In this document: positions 1 to 8,802 of the stretch, one piece after another | How the letters are laid out: every line of letters starts with the position of its first letter | How positions within the stretch are numbered: position 1 is the first letter of the stretch | From: Larix sibirica | Taxonomy: Eukaryota > Streptophyta > Pinopsida > Pinales > Pinaceae | Direction of reading: 5' to 3' | DNA: 11,968 nucleotides | NCBI GenBank assembly: GCA_004151065.3 | Contig: NWUY0304988522.1 | Span: 1 to 11,968, forward strand | The notes under the pieces: generated by a model | Databases searched by the model: none | What the model was told of the DNA's origin: nothing | What the model saw: only the letters and a program-made list of their open reading frames with translations | Made by a program: the position numbers and the translations under genes

Positions 1-577
1 TCCTCTTTGTTGCTCCAAGCTCCAGGGCTTATATATATTGAGCTGCAAAACCTTGTCACGCATGTGGAAACAAACAAACAGTAAAATCATATCTAAATAT
101 GAATTGATCTAGATTAATAATTAAGGAAGAAAATCCTAAGAATTATCAACGCACCAATACTTATGGAAAGAGTTCGTATTAATGTAATAAAGGGAAATAC
201 ATAGGGAAAGAATGTCAAAACCTAAGCCTCGACGTCCAAATTCCATCCAAAAATATAAGCCAAGCCTCCAAAGGATGATGTTTTCCACCCAAAGGATGAG
301 TAGGAATCACCTAGAGAAATTCCACCAGCATGAGAGCACTATAGTCCTTCCTCCCTTTCATAATGGAGAGAGGTTCAATATTTATAAGTCTAAATGGATA
401 GAGTAGGTTGAATATTAAGGGGAGAGGTCTAAGGTATATTCCCATTAGGTTAGGATATCGAATACCAACCCTCTTAGTAACTAGGGATAGACCTCCATGT
501 CACCAAGCTTTGAGAAGTCGCTCGAAGCTCCTCTTTATCCACATTATCCAACTTGGTTGCACCTTGCATGAAGGCAA
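1..577. other. Unassigned AT-rich DNA at left edge
   Basis: No recognisable protein or RNA gene was seen. A short TATATATA run lies near 32-39 and a small AAAC-type repeat near 73-81. Short open frames on both strands (for example at 212-406) have no motif, no repeated domain and no plausible family, so they are read as chance. The stretch is probably decayed intergenic or repeat DNA. Confidence 0.5.
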
Positions 578-700
578 CTGGCGCCAGGAAGGGATCAACA
601 GAGGTTGCATAAGGGAATTAAGAGCCACTGGCGCACTCTTCCATAGATCATCATGCGATAGGCATGATCTGGCGCCTCTTGCTGGAAAGCAAGATGCGCC
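578..700. repeat. Cluster of GGCGC-containing motifs
   Basis: CTGGCGCCAG, a perfect 10-bp palindrome, lies at 578-587. CTGGCGCA follows at 628-635, CTGGCGCC at 669-676, and the reverse-strand form TGCGCC at 695-700. Four copies of this core in about 120 bp stand out because the flanks have very few CG dinucleotides. The spacing is uneven (50, 41 and about 26 bp), so it is not a simple tandem repeat. Function is unknown. Overlapping open frames on both strands (408-728 plus, 500-715 minus) have no recognisable domain and may stay open only because of local base composition. Confidence 0.45.
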
Positions 701-853
701 AATGCAACTAGACATTGTGGAAACCTAAGGACAACAACTTGCTCTGGATGTTTTCAGCCAAGGAAACTTCAAGGACTAAGGCACGGAGTTGACACATGAC
801 TCATGATGACGATATTTTGGTGTAACAGAAGTATGTATAATGCTAGGGCCTTC

Positions 854-967
854 GGTAGACATATCGGTAATGATCATTACAATTGGATGTATTTTTTTTA
901 GGTAGGATGTGGTAGAAATATCGGTAATGATCATTACAATTGGATGTATTTTGTTTAGGTAGGATGT
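854..967. repeat. 57-bp tandem duplication with internal palindrome
   Basis: Copy 1 is at 854-910 and copy 2 at 911-967, directly abutting. By eye they differ at two positions, C to A at the seventh base and T to G inside the T-run, giving about 96% identity. Each copy contains the perfect palindrome GTAATGATCATTAC (867-880 and 924-937). The high identity contrasts with the decayed DNA around it and points to a recent duplication event. Confidence 0.93.
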
Positions 968-2580
968 GAGTAATTAACATTTTCTAAGAAGGAATCATGG
1001 TGATTGTCTTCGAGCTATACTTCTTTTATATGCTTAACCATGATACTTAGTATTTAAACTAAGAAATCTTCAAAACCATAAAGCATGATATAGAAGACAT
1101 GACATGGAGAGATGTTGACTCCTTAGAAAAATAAGAAACATGTAGTTGGTTTAAGTGGAATGATGGCAACCCTGATACACTACTTACTACAAGATGTAGA
1201 AAGTAAGGGGAAGAAATCCAGACATATCTTATATGGTACCCTATCCATAGCATTGAATTGTCATGCACTATTGAATGTGTAACTAACCGTGTTGATAATT
1301 AATAGGTGTTTAATCATATATGGATCCCTAGCTAGGAAACATAATAATAATCCCTATAAGGTCAAGAGAAATGCCTATCAGTAAAGAAACACACACAATT
1401 AAACTTGGAGTTAAATGGTTAAGATGAGGATATAGGTCATTATAAGGAATTTGGAAGGCATGGAGAACTTAGGATAAAGAGGTAAGAAAGCATGGGAACC
1501 TATAACATAATAATGAAGGAACACAAATTATGGAATTGTAATAAAGTCTAATGGAGGGGTGTCTCTCTCAAGTGGCAAGTTGTCTTACTTAATGAGCAGA
1601 ATGAACAGCATGAAGGATGACTAAGGGTCATGGCTAATACAATTTTAAGAGTCCAAATAGGAAATCACGAACTCTATAATTCATAATTGTTGAGGAATGA
1701 TACGTTGTAGACAAGGAAAACGGTTTAAAGGATAAAATGCTTAAGTTTGATCATTGTTTTCTTCTCGGTTTGTGGACCGTCAAATGTGAAGGAAATGTAT
1801 GTGATAGAGACTTAGGAGAAAAATCCTAATATAAAGTAAGAATACAATATCCCCATGTCTAATTGTAGTTGAATCGAGTAAGGTAACCTTTCTAAGCATG
1901 AACCAGGATGAGGCTTAACCATTGCTTCATACAAATGGATTAAGCATGATAAGAAGCATAATTGATGACATACTAGTATCCAACTCTTTATGTACTAGTG
2001 AGTATAATAGTTAATCCAATTGATGCCCTAGTAACATTAGGATAAATGCCATTAACCACTTATTGTTTAATTTAATTCTCCGAATGAGAATGCATTGCTT
2101 TAGCTATAGATGATTGTGGATTAATTGAATAATGTAGTAGTAAAATATATGAAAATCCCACATCTTATTGATGTGTTTATTAAACCTATCCCACAAATTA
2201 TTGTTCATGGAATTCATGAAGGTATTTCATGATGAACCTGTTGTAGAGACAACCTAGGTTGGAAAACTTAATTATATCTAGATACTAGATGGGTACTAGG
2301 TGATCATTCTATGGCATTAGATGTGATATACCACACATATTATTGATTATTCATGGATATTGGTGAAATTGGTTAGAGTTGATTAATCATGATATGAATT
2401 TTCATGATGTCTTATTTGTGCTACAAATCCTGTGTGCTAAGACTATTATCACATGCATAAGGTTATGAACACTTATGTAGTTAATATGTGTATATTTTGA
2501 TAAATTAATTGATGGTATGGCATGTGATTATTTGTGGAAAGATAGCTTATGATTTAGGTGTTACAATGATATGATGACAT
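968..2580. other. Unassigned AT-rich DNA, no gene seen
   Basis: About 1.6 kb read on both strands without a recognisable protein motif, RNA gene or LTR boundary. The largest open frame (1059-1268, minus) has no family signature. From about 2100 onward the plus strand becomes rich in ATG and GATG words, a bias that continues into the 81-bp repeats and on to about 3250. It is most likely old repeat sequence decayed beyond recognition by eye. Confidence 0.5.
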
Positions 2581-2825
2581 GATGATTTCAAGTCATTCTT
2601 TCATTTTCTAGTATGTGATCATGTTTATAATGGGGGTACTTATTTTTATACTCGGCAGAATGATGATTTCATGGGATGCTTTTATTTTCAAGTATCTGAT
2701 GTTGTTTATGATAAGTATATTTATGTTTGATGCCCCCGGGATGGTGATTCCATATGATGCATAGCGTATTTAATTCCTAGGATGTGATGCTGAATTAATA
2801 TTTAATGGCTTTGTTATAATGGCAT
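2581..2825. repeat. Three diverged ~81-bp tandem repeats
   Basis: Units begin at 2581, 2662 and 2743. Matching landmarks keep the 81-bp spacing: GATGATTTC at 2581 and 2662, with GGTGATTCC at 2743; AGTAT at 2610 and 2691; GTTTAT at 2623 and 2704. The third unit is the most diverged and drifts by a few bases toward its end. The period is a multiple of three, but no unit is open, so coding origin is not supported. The array lies about 1.1 kb upstream of the polypurine tract at 3935 and could belong to the 3' part of that element. Confidence 0.65.
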
Positions 2826-3934
2826 ATAAATGAAGTTATAGATATAAGTCATAATACAATTGTGTTCACAAATGTATTGCAAATTGTCAACATATGGTTT
2901 GTTATGAAAAAAACGTCAAAGTGGTTCAATTAGTGTTTCTCTGGCATTAAAATCTACATGACATTTAATGAAATATCTACGATCTTGGTTTATGAATTAA
3001 TTGTTATTAAAATCCATATATATTGTTATGATGTGGTTATTAGGAATTCATATGTTAAGAATGGTTCCAGATGTTTTTTATAGTTATGGTGATGATGGCA
3101 TCATTCATGGTGATGTGAGATGGTTACAGTAACCTATGTTTCTTGATTTCTTAGTACACATGATGTGATGCAATAATTGCACGTGATTTGTTGATATGAG
3201 ATGATTATGAAATGATGTGGTAATATATATGGACTTGTTTCTTGAAGATTAATGACTGAGTATATGATTGTGAATGGAAATGTTACATGAATTCCCCTCA
3301 GGGGCCTTCAAGGCTAGCTCATTCTAGAAACCACGATCTCATGGGATCCCATAACCACAAGGGATTTATGGGATGGGGACCAACTCACTCAGTAATACCT
3401 TGCCAGCAGTTTCTTGTCTTTATACAATTTCCAAAAGTCCATGTCTTGATGTATTTCATCAAGGGGGAGGTATATGGAGAAGGACTTTCAATTCCCACAG
3501 TTGATTTCCCAGTGGGATTTGTGGAGGGATTTTTGGGATAGCCTTATGATATGCATGGTGTGCATGGTTTAGTGCACTGGACCAAATGCCTGGTACCCTT
3601 CATATGAGGCCTTGGAGCCATAGGTCCCAGCTAAGGATGAAATTTCTTAAGCCTTATACTGATGCCAGAAGTTGAGGATATAGCGAGATTTATACTCGCA
3701 CCTAATCAGATCTATGATGAGACTTATGATTCCTGCTACAGTCACACCATAATAGGTGGCCCTTATACTAGTTGCAACATAGGACGTGTTCCATGGTGAG
3801 TGGGGCCATCCGGAGTATTGTGGGTGTTTGGGGGTTGATCAGATGGTATGATTATGGGAGAGGGTGTGAAAATAAGTAATTAAAAACATTATGGTTTGGA
3901 ATCTTGTAACCATAACTTCGAGATGAACTTCCAT
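2826..3934 (+). other. Possible remnant of element body upstream of 3' LTR
   Basis: This stretch holds no recognisable protein. If the polypurine tract at 3935 is real, it should be the end of the internal region of a plus-strand gypsy element, yet I could not find a chromodomain or integrase in any plus frame. The open frame at 3287-3541 (84 codons) resembles no family I know. Small structures include a CACGTG palindrome at 3180-3185, a CCCC-TCA-GGGG hairpin at 3294-3304, ATGGGATCCCAT at 3341-3352, and a second purine run, AAGGGGGAGG, at 3461-3470. The text just before 3935 (TTCGAGATGAAC, near 3917) resembles the non-coding end typical of plant chromoviruses. Confidence 0.4.
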
Positions 3935-3943
3935 GAAGGGGGG
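3935..3943 (+). promoter_or_regulatory. Polypurine tract (plus-strand primer) before 3' LTR
   Basis: GAAGGGGGG is followed by CATA and then TGTAACACCCC. A G-rich purine run a few bases before a TG-starting LTR is where plus-strand DNA synthesis is primed in LTR retrotransposons. The combination of TTCGAG-type text, purine run and TGTAACACCCC is familiar from plant Ty3/gypsy chromoviruses of the Tekay/Del type; that comparison is from memory. The orientation places the element body to the left. Confidence 0.6.
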
Positions 3944-3947
3944 CATA

Positions 3948-6091
3948 TGTAACACCCCTCTATCACATATTACATTAGTTCTAGGGGGCATATCGGGGTT
4001 ATAGTGTAGGTATGGGACACACTCGTGATGGCCACACGATTGGGTGTTATCCATTGATAATAGTATTATATTATATAGGTCTATATTAATAGTAATATAA
4101 GGACATGGGATTCATAACAACCTAAATATAACTTATTAAATTAAGACAATTAATCATGGATTATTTTAGGGGTTTATAAAGGGATATAATAAAATAAGTA
4201 ATTATGGCCTATTTTCTCTATTAATGGGAATTTTGCATGGTTAATATTGCATGTGGACATGTGTCCAAAGTATGGGAGCTTGGAAAAGATTAAAAATGAG
4301 TAAGGAGAAGGGGAAGGGGTTCTTCTTCCTTCCTCCTCTTGGGTGTTTGGGAGCTAAGAGGGAAATGGAGGTTTGGATGGTATGGGGATATTTCTGATGA
4401 TGATTGTGTGGTTGGATTGGTATTGATGAATGAGGTATCAGGGGCTCTTAGTCTATGACTAAGGGGTTGGTTAGGAGGAGAGAATTCCCCCAAATGTTGT
4501 TTTCCAATTGTTGTTGGTGTATTCCTGATGGATTCAACAGTATCTCTATAAGTACGAATTCTATTTCAGGTATGCCTTTCTCCATGTCATGTGGCTAAAT
4601 AATATTTGGTTAATATTCAATCTTGAAAATTAGTTTTGTTATTAATAATTTCATTTTGACAGTTAATTTCAATGTTATTATTGTTGATTTAACTTGATTT
4701 ATTTTATCATATGATGTATAACAATGCCAACCGCACGCCGATAATGAACTCCTAGAATCACGCGGGTGATAAAGGCCATTTCCATGCATTCAATGTCATG
4801 AGAATGACGTGAAGGAGAAATTAGATCGTTGTTGTTGAAACATTAAATCCAAATCCATCATGCCGTAACTATGAATTGTTGTTTCTCATTTAAAATTCAG
4901 TTTGGATAGAGGCAATTTGGTTATCCAAAACTCTATATAAATACGTGTGTACTTGGGAGGCTATTATCGAATTATATTATGTAGAATTGGTGTACGATTG
5001 AAACTTTGAAGTTGAAGATCGAGACTATATTCTTTTGATTAATAATATGTCGGTGTGATCTTGATTCTTGATGAATCCTCTGTTGCATTTGATCTTATAA
5101 GCATTTCTATAGCACGTCATCTCACCTGGGAGGGCCCCTTGACCAAATGCGCGTCCCTCTAATCTTTGTAAGATATTTTTGTTTCCTATTGTTTATGTTT
5201 GAGATCATGAATATGTATTTTGTTTATTGATATCATTAATGTGTGAGAAATACTATGTTAACGTGCTTCTAATTTTGCACTATGCCTAAAACCAAGATTG
5301 ATTTGTTGTTCATTTGTAGCTTTCCTATGTGTGTGATACACTTTGTTTTAGATATATTCAATTCTATTATGTGTCCCCTTTAGATTGCATCTATAGAGTT
5401 AGTAGAGTATTGTTGATATGTAATGTTCTCCTTTTGAATGCTTCACAAACATATCATAGTTGAGATCTCAAAGCATCAGGTTTTTCCTTGAGTTGTGAAT
5501 GATTAAAATACAAAGTATGGAAAATGTGCTCAGAATTATTCATTATTTAAAGTGTCCACAACCTTTAGACCTCACGAACATTTTGTGATTAACAGTATAG
5601 GATGAAATACTAAGTTCTGGAACCTTAACTATCGTGGTAACTAATGTAATGAATTATTAACAGTGATGTACATCTAAATTATAAAATCATAGTTCTTCAC
5701 CTATGTGAATGCAGTAAACTATACTCTGTTTTCATGATCTCTAATTAAGTTCCTTTTCATAGTCATATAAAGATCAGTCATCATTGTATCTGAATATGTA
5801 GAATTACCATTTAAGGATTAATTTACCATTGAATTGAGTAGTGAGCATTTGCTCAAGTCTAAGTTTATTAATCATCCATAAGAGTAATCAATACTTTCAT
5901 TTAATTTACAAGTTGAGAAAGGGTAATCTTTAGTTTTGTAGATGCATGGTCCTTATTTCCAATAGATCAAGAAAGCTAGGAAACGGTTGGTCACTTTGCA
6001 CATACCGTGTCATCAGTTCACAATTTTATGACCCCAAATTGATAAATTAAATGTAGCAGGGTTTATTAAAAAATGAATAAATCAAGTGACA
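3948..6091 (+). mobile_element. LTR-like region of Ty3/gypsy element(s)
   Basis: The left boundary is TGTAACACCCC at 3948, directly after a polypurine tract. The right boundary is AAGTGACA ending at 6091, directly before a tRNA-Asp primer-binding site. The ends follow the TG...CA rule, and the outer six bases are imperfect inverted repeats (TGTAAC against TGTCAC). Read literally this is one 2,144-bp LTR shared by two element bodies. The alternative is two unrelated LTRs: a 3' LTR starting at 3948 and the 5' LTR of another family ending at 6091, with their border unseen. No open frame of interest lies inside; the frame at 4290-4493 minus is low-complexity. A good TATA box is at 4933. Confidence 0.5.
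4933..4943 (+). promoter_or_regulatory. TATA box, probable LTR promoter
   Basis: CTATATAAATA matches the plant TATA consensus closely. Transcription would start about 30 bp downstream, near 4965-4975. A TGACGT core, the type bound by plant bZIP factors of the TGA class, lies at 4805-4810, roughly 125 bp upstream. No coding sequence follows, so an LTR promoter is the most economical reading. Whether it is active cannot be judged. Confidence 0.45.
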
Positions 6092-6095
6092 TTTT

Positions 6096-6113
6096 TGGTG
6101 CAGTTGTTGAGGA
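6096..6113 (+). promoter_or_regulatory. Decayed primer-binding site for tRNA-Asp
   Basis: TGGTGCAGTTGTTGAGGA matches 13 of 18 positions of TGGCGCCGTTGCCGGGGA, the complement of the plant tRNA-Asp 3' end. Four of the five differences are C to T or G to A, as expected from deamination of methylated cytosine; the fifth is C to A. It sits four T residues after a CA end (6090-6091), the normal spacing after a 5' LTR. In plant gypsy elements this primer is typical of the Tat and Athila lineages. It shows that a plus-strand element begins its internal region here. Confidence 0.65.
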
Positions 6114-7014
6114 ATTGTTAAAGGGTGATTGATTAATTCAAAGCTCGTGATTGCATAGAAATAACATATTTTTATTGTCTTGTGTTGTTTCTTCTTAGTG
6201 CATGCATATTTTGATGGAAGGGATAGGAAACAGTAAGACGCAAAGACAACCTCACTTCAATATTAATCTAAGTGTAATAGCCTACCGCAATCACTATATT
6301 GAGTTTTTACAAAGTTATGTCATGCTTTCTGTTATCCCCTAAAATGTTTCAAGGTTGAATAGAACTATGCCAGGGCACGATCAAGGCTAAATTTTTAAAT
6401 ATTTAGAGCTTAATCTTTTAACAGAGTGTATATTCTTTGTATTTCAAAAATTTGTAAACATAGCGGACTTTGGACAAATTTATTACCATGGAGTTTGCTC
6501 CTGATCCATTTTAGAGTGCATGTTCAGTAATTGCTTGAAATGTATGGTGAATGAAGAATTTGTGGAACATATGAATCGTGTGAGGTAGCTTTACGAAAAT
6601 ATTACATGTTCTTAATGGAAGAAAACATACTAAACATTAATAATTTCAGTAATTAAAACATATGTAAATAAAATCTTGACTGAGTGCAGAACATTGGTAG
6701 GCATGGCATTCATATGCGAAACGACAAATAAAACTTCATTTACCATTTGACACACAAGCATCCATAAAATATAAGAGATAATTCACATGAAATCTCTTTA
6801 TGTGACATAATACCCAAACACATACACATGCATACCATGAATTTAGTGCAAAAGTTGGTTGCTCAAGTAGTTTTGGATTTTCAAAAGGAGAACACAATCA
6901 TCAAAGGATCTCTTTCTTGAATACATTCATTTAGTCCAAAACATCGAAAATGATCTTGCAGCACTCCAAGTGTCCCTCTCCAAAAATTGCAAGATATTTG
7001 ATTTCAAATTCAAA
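6114..7014 (+). other. Leader-like non-coding stretch after primer site
   Basis: If the primer site is real, this is the untranslated leader and possibly the gag region of a plus-strand Tat/Athila-type element. No gag-like open frame or zinc-knuckle pattern could be read. The early part, with T-rich text and GTGCATGCATATT near 6198-6210, is the sort of leader expected. From about 6500 rightward nothing is recognisable. The element may be truncated here, or the protein region may be decayed beyond reading. Confidence 0.4.
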
Positions 7015-7020
7015 TTCTCT

Positions 7021-7030
7021 CTATATAAGA
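7021..7030 (+). promoter_or_regulatory. TATA-like core with pyrimidine patch
   Basis: CTATATAAGA is preceded by TCTCTCT, a plant-style core promoter arrangement, and followed by a pyrimidine-rich stretch that could be a 5' leader. The site is nearly symmetrical, so the minus strand also reads TTATATAG. No coding sequence follows on either strand. It could be an LTR promoter or chance in AT-rich DNA. Confidence 0.3.
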
Positions 7031-7215
7031 GGGAGTATTTATTGTTACTGCTTTTCCCCTTTCTTGAAACTGCCTTGTTTTTGCTTGGTTCCAAAAATTG
7101 CTTTCTCTTTGAATTATGTTACAATTTTATGTTGAGGTTATTGTTTTAGCTGCCTATTATGCCTCTCCTTCTTTCATCCTTGCTGAGTCAATCCATGTTG
7201 TAGGGAGACCTCGAA

Positions 7216-7242
7216 TTCTTCTCTTTCTTATCTCCCTCCTTC
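7216..7242 (-). promoter_or_regulatory. Candidate polypurine tract of the minus-strand element
   Basis: On the minus strand this 27-base stretch has 26 purines (one T). It lies downstream of the minus-strand pol and beyond the 98-bp array, where the polypurine tract of that element would be expected. No clear TG-starting LTR follows at once: the next text is TTCGAGGTCTCC, and the first TG is about 20 bases on. It is a candidate only. Confidence 0.25.
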
Positions 7243-7376
7243 GATTAAAATATCCATAGATAATCTCTTTCATGGTGACCGGAATTTTCCAATGGATCGG
7301 AAAACTTATTATAAACATGATGAAAAAATTCCAACAAAACCATGCTCTGGTTACCCATCAAGATCCACTGTCAATG

Positions 7377-8160
7377 TTTCCATTTGGGCCTTCATTTTAC
7401 CCATCGATACAAACCTTCGAAATATTTCCATGTGTCACATTATGAATGGTTGTCGGTCTGTGTATTTTGGACTTTCCATTATGATCACCTATTGTGCACA
7501 CCGATACAAAAATTTGATGTATTGACGTGTGTCCTCTTTCGTAATTCTCCATCGGCCTTAAACTCCATTGTGATTCCAACGACGATCAATAAATTGTCTC
7601 CAATTGCCATCACATCAAGGTTCCTCCATCGACCCTTCCCTTAGGCCTTCTTTTTTTCAACTTCGCTACAGATCCTCCGACCACTAATCGGTTGTTGGCG
7701 CTTGTCGTCACATAGGGGTTCCTCCATAGGCCCTTCCATTAGGCCTTCTTGTTTTCATCCCCGACATGGGTCTTCCGACGACCAATTGGTTGTTGTCACT
7801 TGTCGCTTCGTCGGACTTCTCTATTTGGGTTTTAAAATGAACAATGTGTTTTCGAGTCCATTGCGAGTTCCCGATGTAAAATCACATGTGAATCTTTAGT
7901 ACATTTTTAGATTTCATCTTTGGGTCCTCCTCTTGGGTTCCACCCTTGTTACCTTTGATATTCAACAACAATGACCACTCTTCTTCTACAATTTGTTGCT
8001 TCATTGGTCCTCTCTATTGGACCTCCAAAATAAATAAATAAAACATGTTTCCAACCCCAATACAAGTCCTCTGACGACCAGTATGTTGTTTCCACTTGTC
8101 ATCATGATGGGGTTCCTCATCAGTCCATTCTCTAATGTCACTTTCATGCATCGTTGACTT
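7377..8160. repeat. Diverged tandem array, period about 98 bp
   Basis: The best pair is 7619-7716 and 7717-7814: exactly 98 bp each, about 75% identical by hand alignment and ungapped. Shared landmarks are GGTTCCTCCAT (7619, 7717), AGGCCTTCTT (7643, 7741), TTCCGAC or CTCCGAC (near 7674, 7772) and CTTGTCG (7701, 7799). Weaker units extend both ways. The CGAC-type landmark recurs near 7475, 7575, 7673, 7771, 7867, 7962 and 8067. TTTCCATT recurs at 7377 and 7473, CGATACAAA at 7405 and 7502, TGTGTC at 7431 and 7528, and GGTTCCTC at 8111. That is about eight units. The array is pyrimidine-rich on the plus strand and richer in CG than its flanks. As 98 is not a multiple of three, the frames inside are not coding repeats. 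Confidence 0.7.
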
Positions 8161-8802
8161 GCCACTCCAATATGATTTTTCCAACATACTATTGTCCCTT
8201 CCAAATCTTGTCCTGTTTTGAACCTTGATATGTCGACCCCAATATATCACTCTTTACCCATCGGTCTTTCCAAAGTGTTAGTTCCTTGACGACCCAAATG
8301 TGAGATCTTTGATTCTCTCTCAGTGTTGCACTTTAACTTTGACACTTCGCCAATTTTTCTTCTTCTTCGCGACATCTGCAGATCTTCTATTGGGCCATAT
8401 TGACTCAATTTATCTGTGGTGAGGGTTGGAGGACTAATTAAACCCAACGGTGACCGATTCTGAATATAGTGGTTCTTCGCAACTGTGGCAAGAAATCAAA
8501 AATTTCTCATGGATCAATTCTAGTACTAACATTGGATCCAATGAGAGCAACAGGTCCCTACGATCTGCTAAGAACAATAGACTAGTGCCTTCAGTATTGG
8601 CTCTGTCTTAGTATTGGTTGTGTCTTATTTGATGATGGTTTTCCCGAAATCAGCTTCTCAAGCAATGTGCCATTATTATAAACAAAAAAATTATTTACAA
8701 TATAACAAGTAAATTATGACAAAAACTAAATTTGCTTGTACATAAAAGAATGGAAAATTATTCTAAACTACTAATTTACAAATTTGTGTGCTCCTTGTGC
8801 TT
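8161..8802. other. Spacer between repeat array and pol end
   Basis: No gene was recognised. The stretch may continue the 3' untranslated region of the minus-strand element. Remnants of the 98-bp repeat may persist near 8282 (TCCTTGACGACC resembles the 8067 landmark). It contains a perfect 12-bp palindrome, ATTGGATCCAAT, at 8531-8542. A purine-rich minus-strand stretch at 8356-8371 is a second, weaker candidate polypurine tract. The open frames at 8001-8250 and 8247-8447 minus show no family signature. Confidence 0.45.
8593..8626. repeat. 17-bp tandem duplication
   Basis: AGTATTGGCTCTGTCTT (8593-8609) is followed directly by AGTATTGGTTGTGTCTT (8610-8626), with two mismatches. It is a small local duplication with no evident function. 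Confidence 0.85.

Noticed and set aside
408-728. 106-codon plus-strand frame and its overlapping minus-strand frame (500-715)
   Set aside because: No domain, no signal, no recognisable family, and two opposite frames are open together, which base composition alone can produce. Not supported as a gene.
3287-3541. 84-codon plus-strand frame
   Set aside because: Its sequence matches no family I recognise and it covers a possible polypurine tract. Downstream frames are full of stops.
3540-3934. Chromodomain upstream of the 3' LTR junction
   Set aside because: All three plus frames were read; no chromodomain pattern could be recognised despite the chromovirus-like junction.
4290-4493. 67-codon minus-strand frame rich in Pro, Ser and Thr
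   Set aside because: Low-complexity composition from a G-rich plus strand; no motif and it lies within the LTR-like region.
7292-7899. Overlapping open frames in the 98-bp array
   Set aside because: A 98-bp period shifts the frame each unit, so the frames do not encode a repeated protein. No family signature.
8028-8042. Short (TAAA)n microsatellite
   Set aside because: Only about three and a half units; too short to be informative.
7377-8160. CRISPR array or other spacer-repeat structure
   Set aside because: Similarity runs across the whole 98-bp unit with no conserved-repeat/variable-spacer pattern, and the setting is a plant genome.
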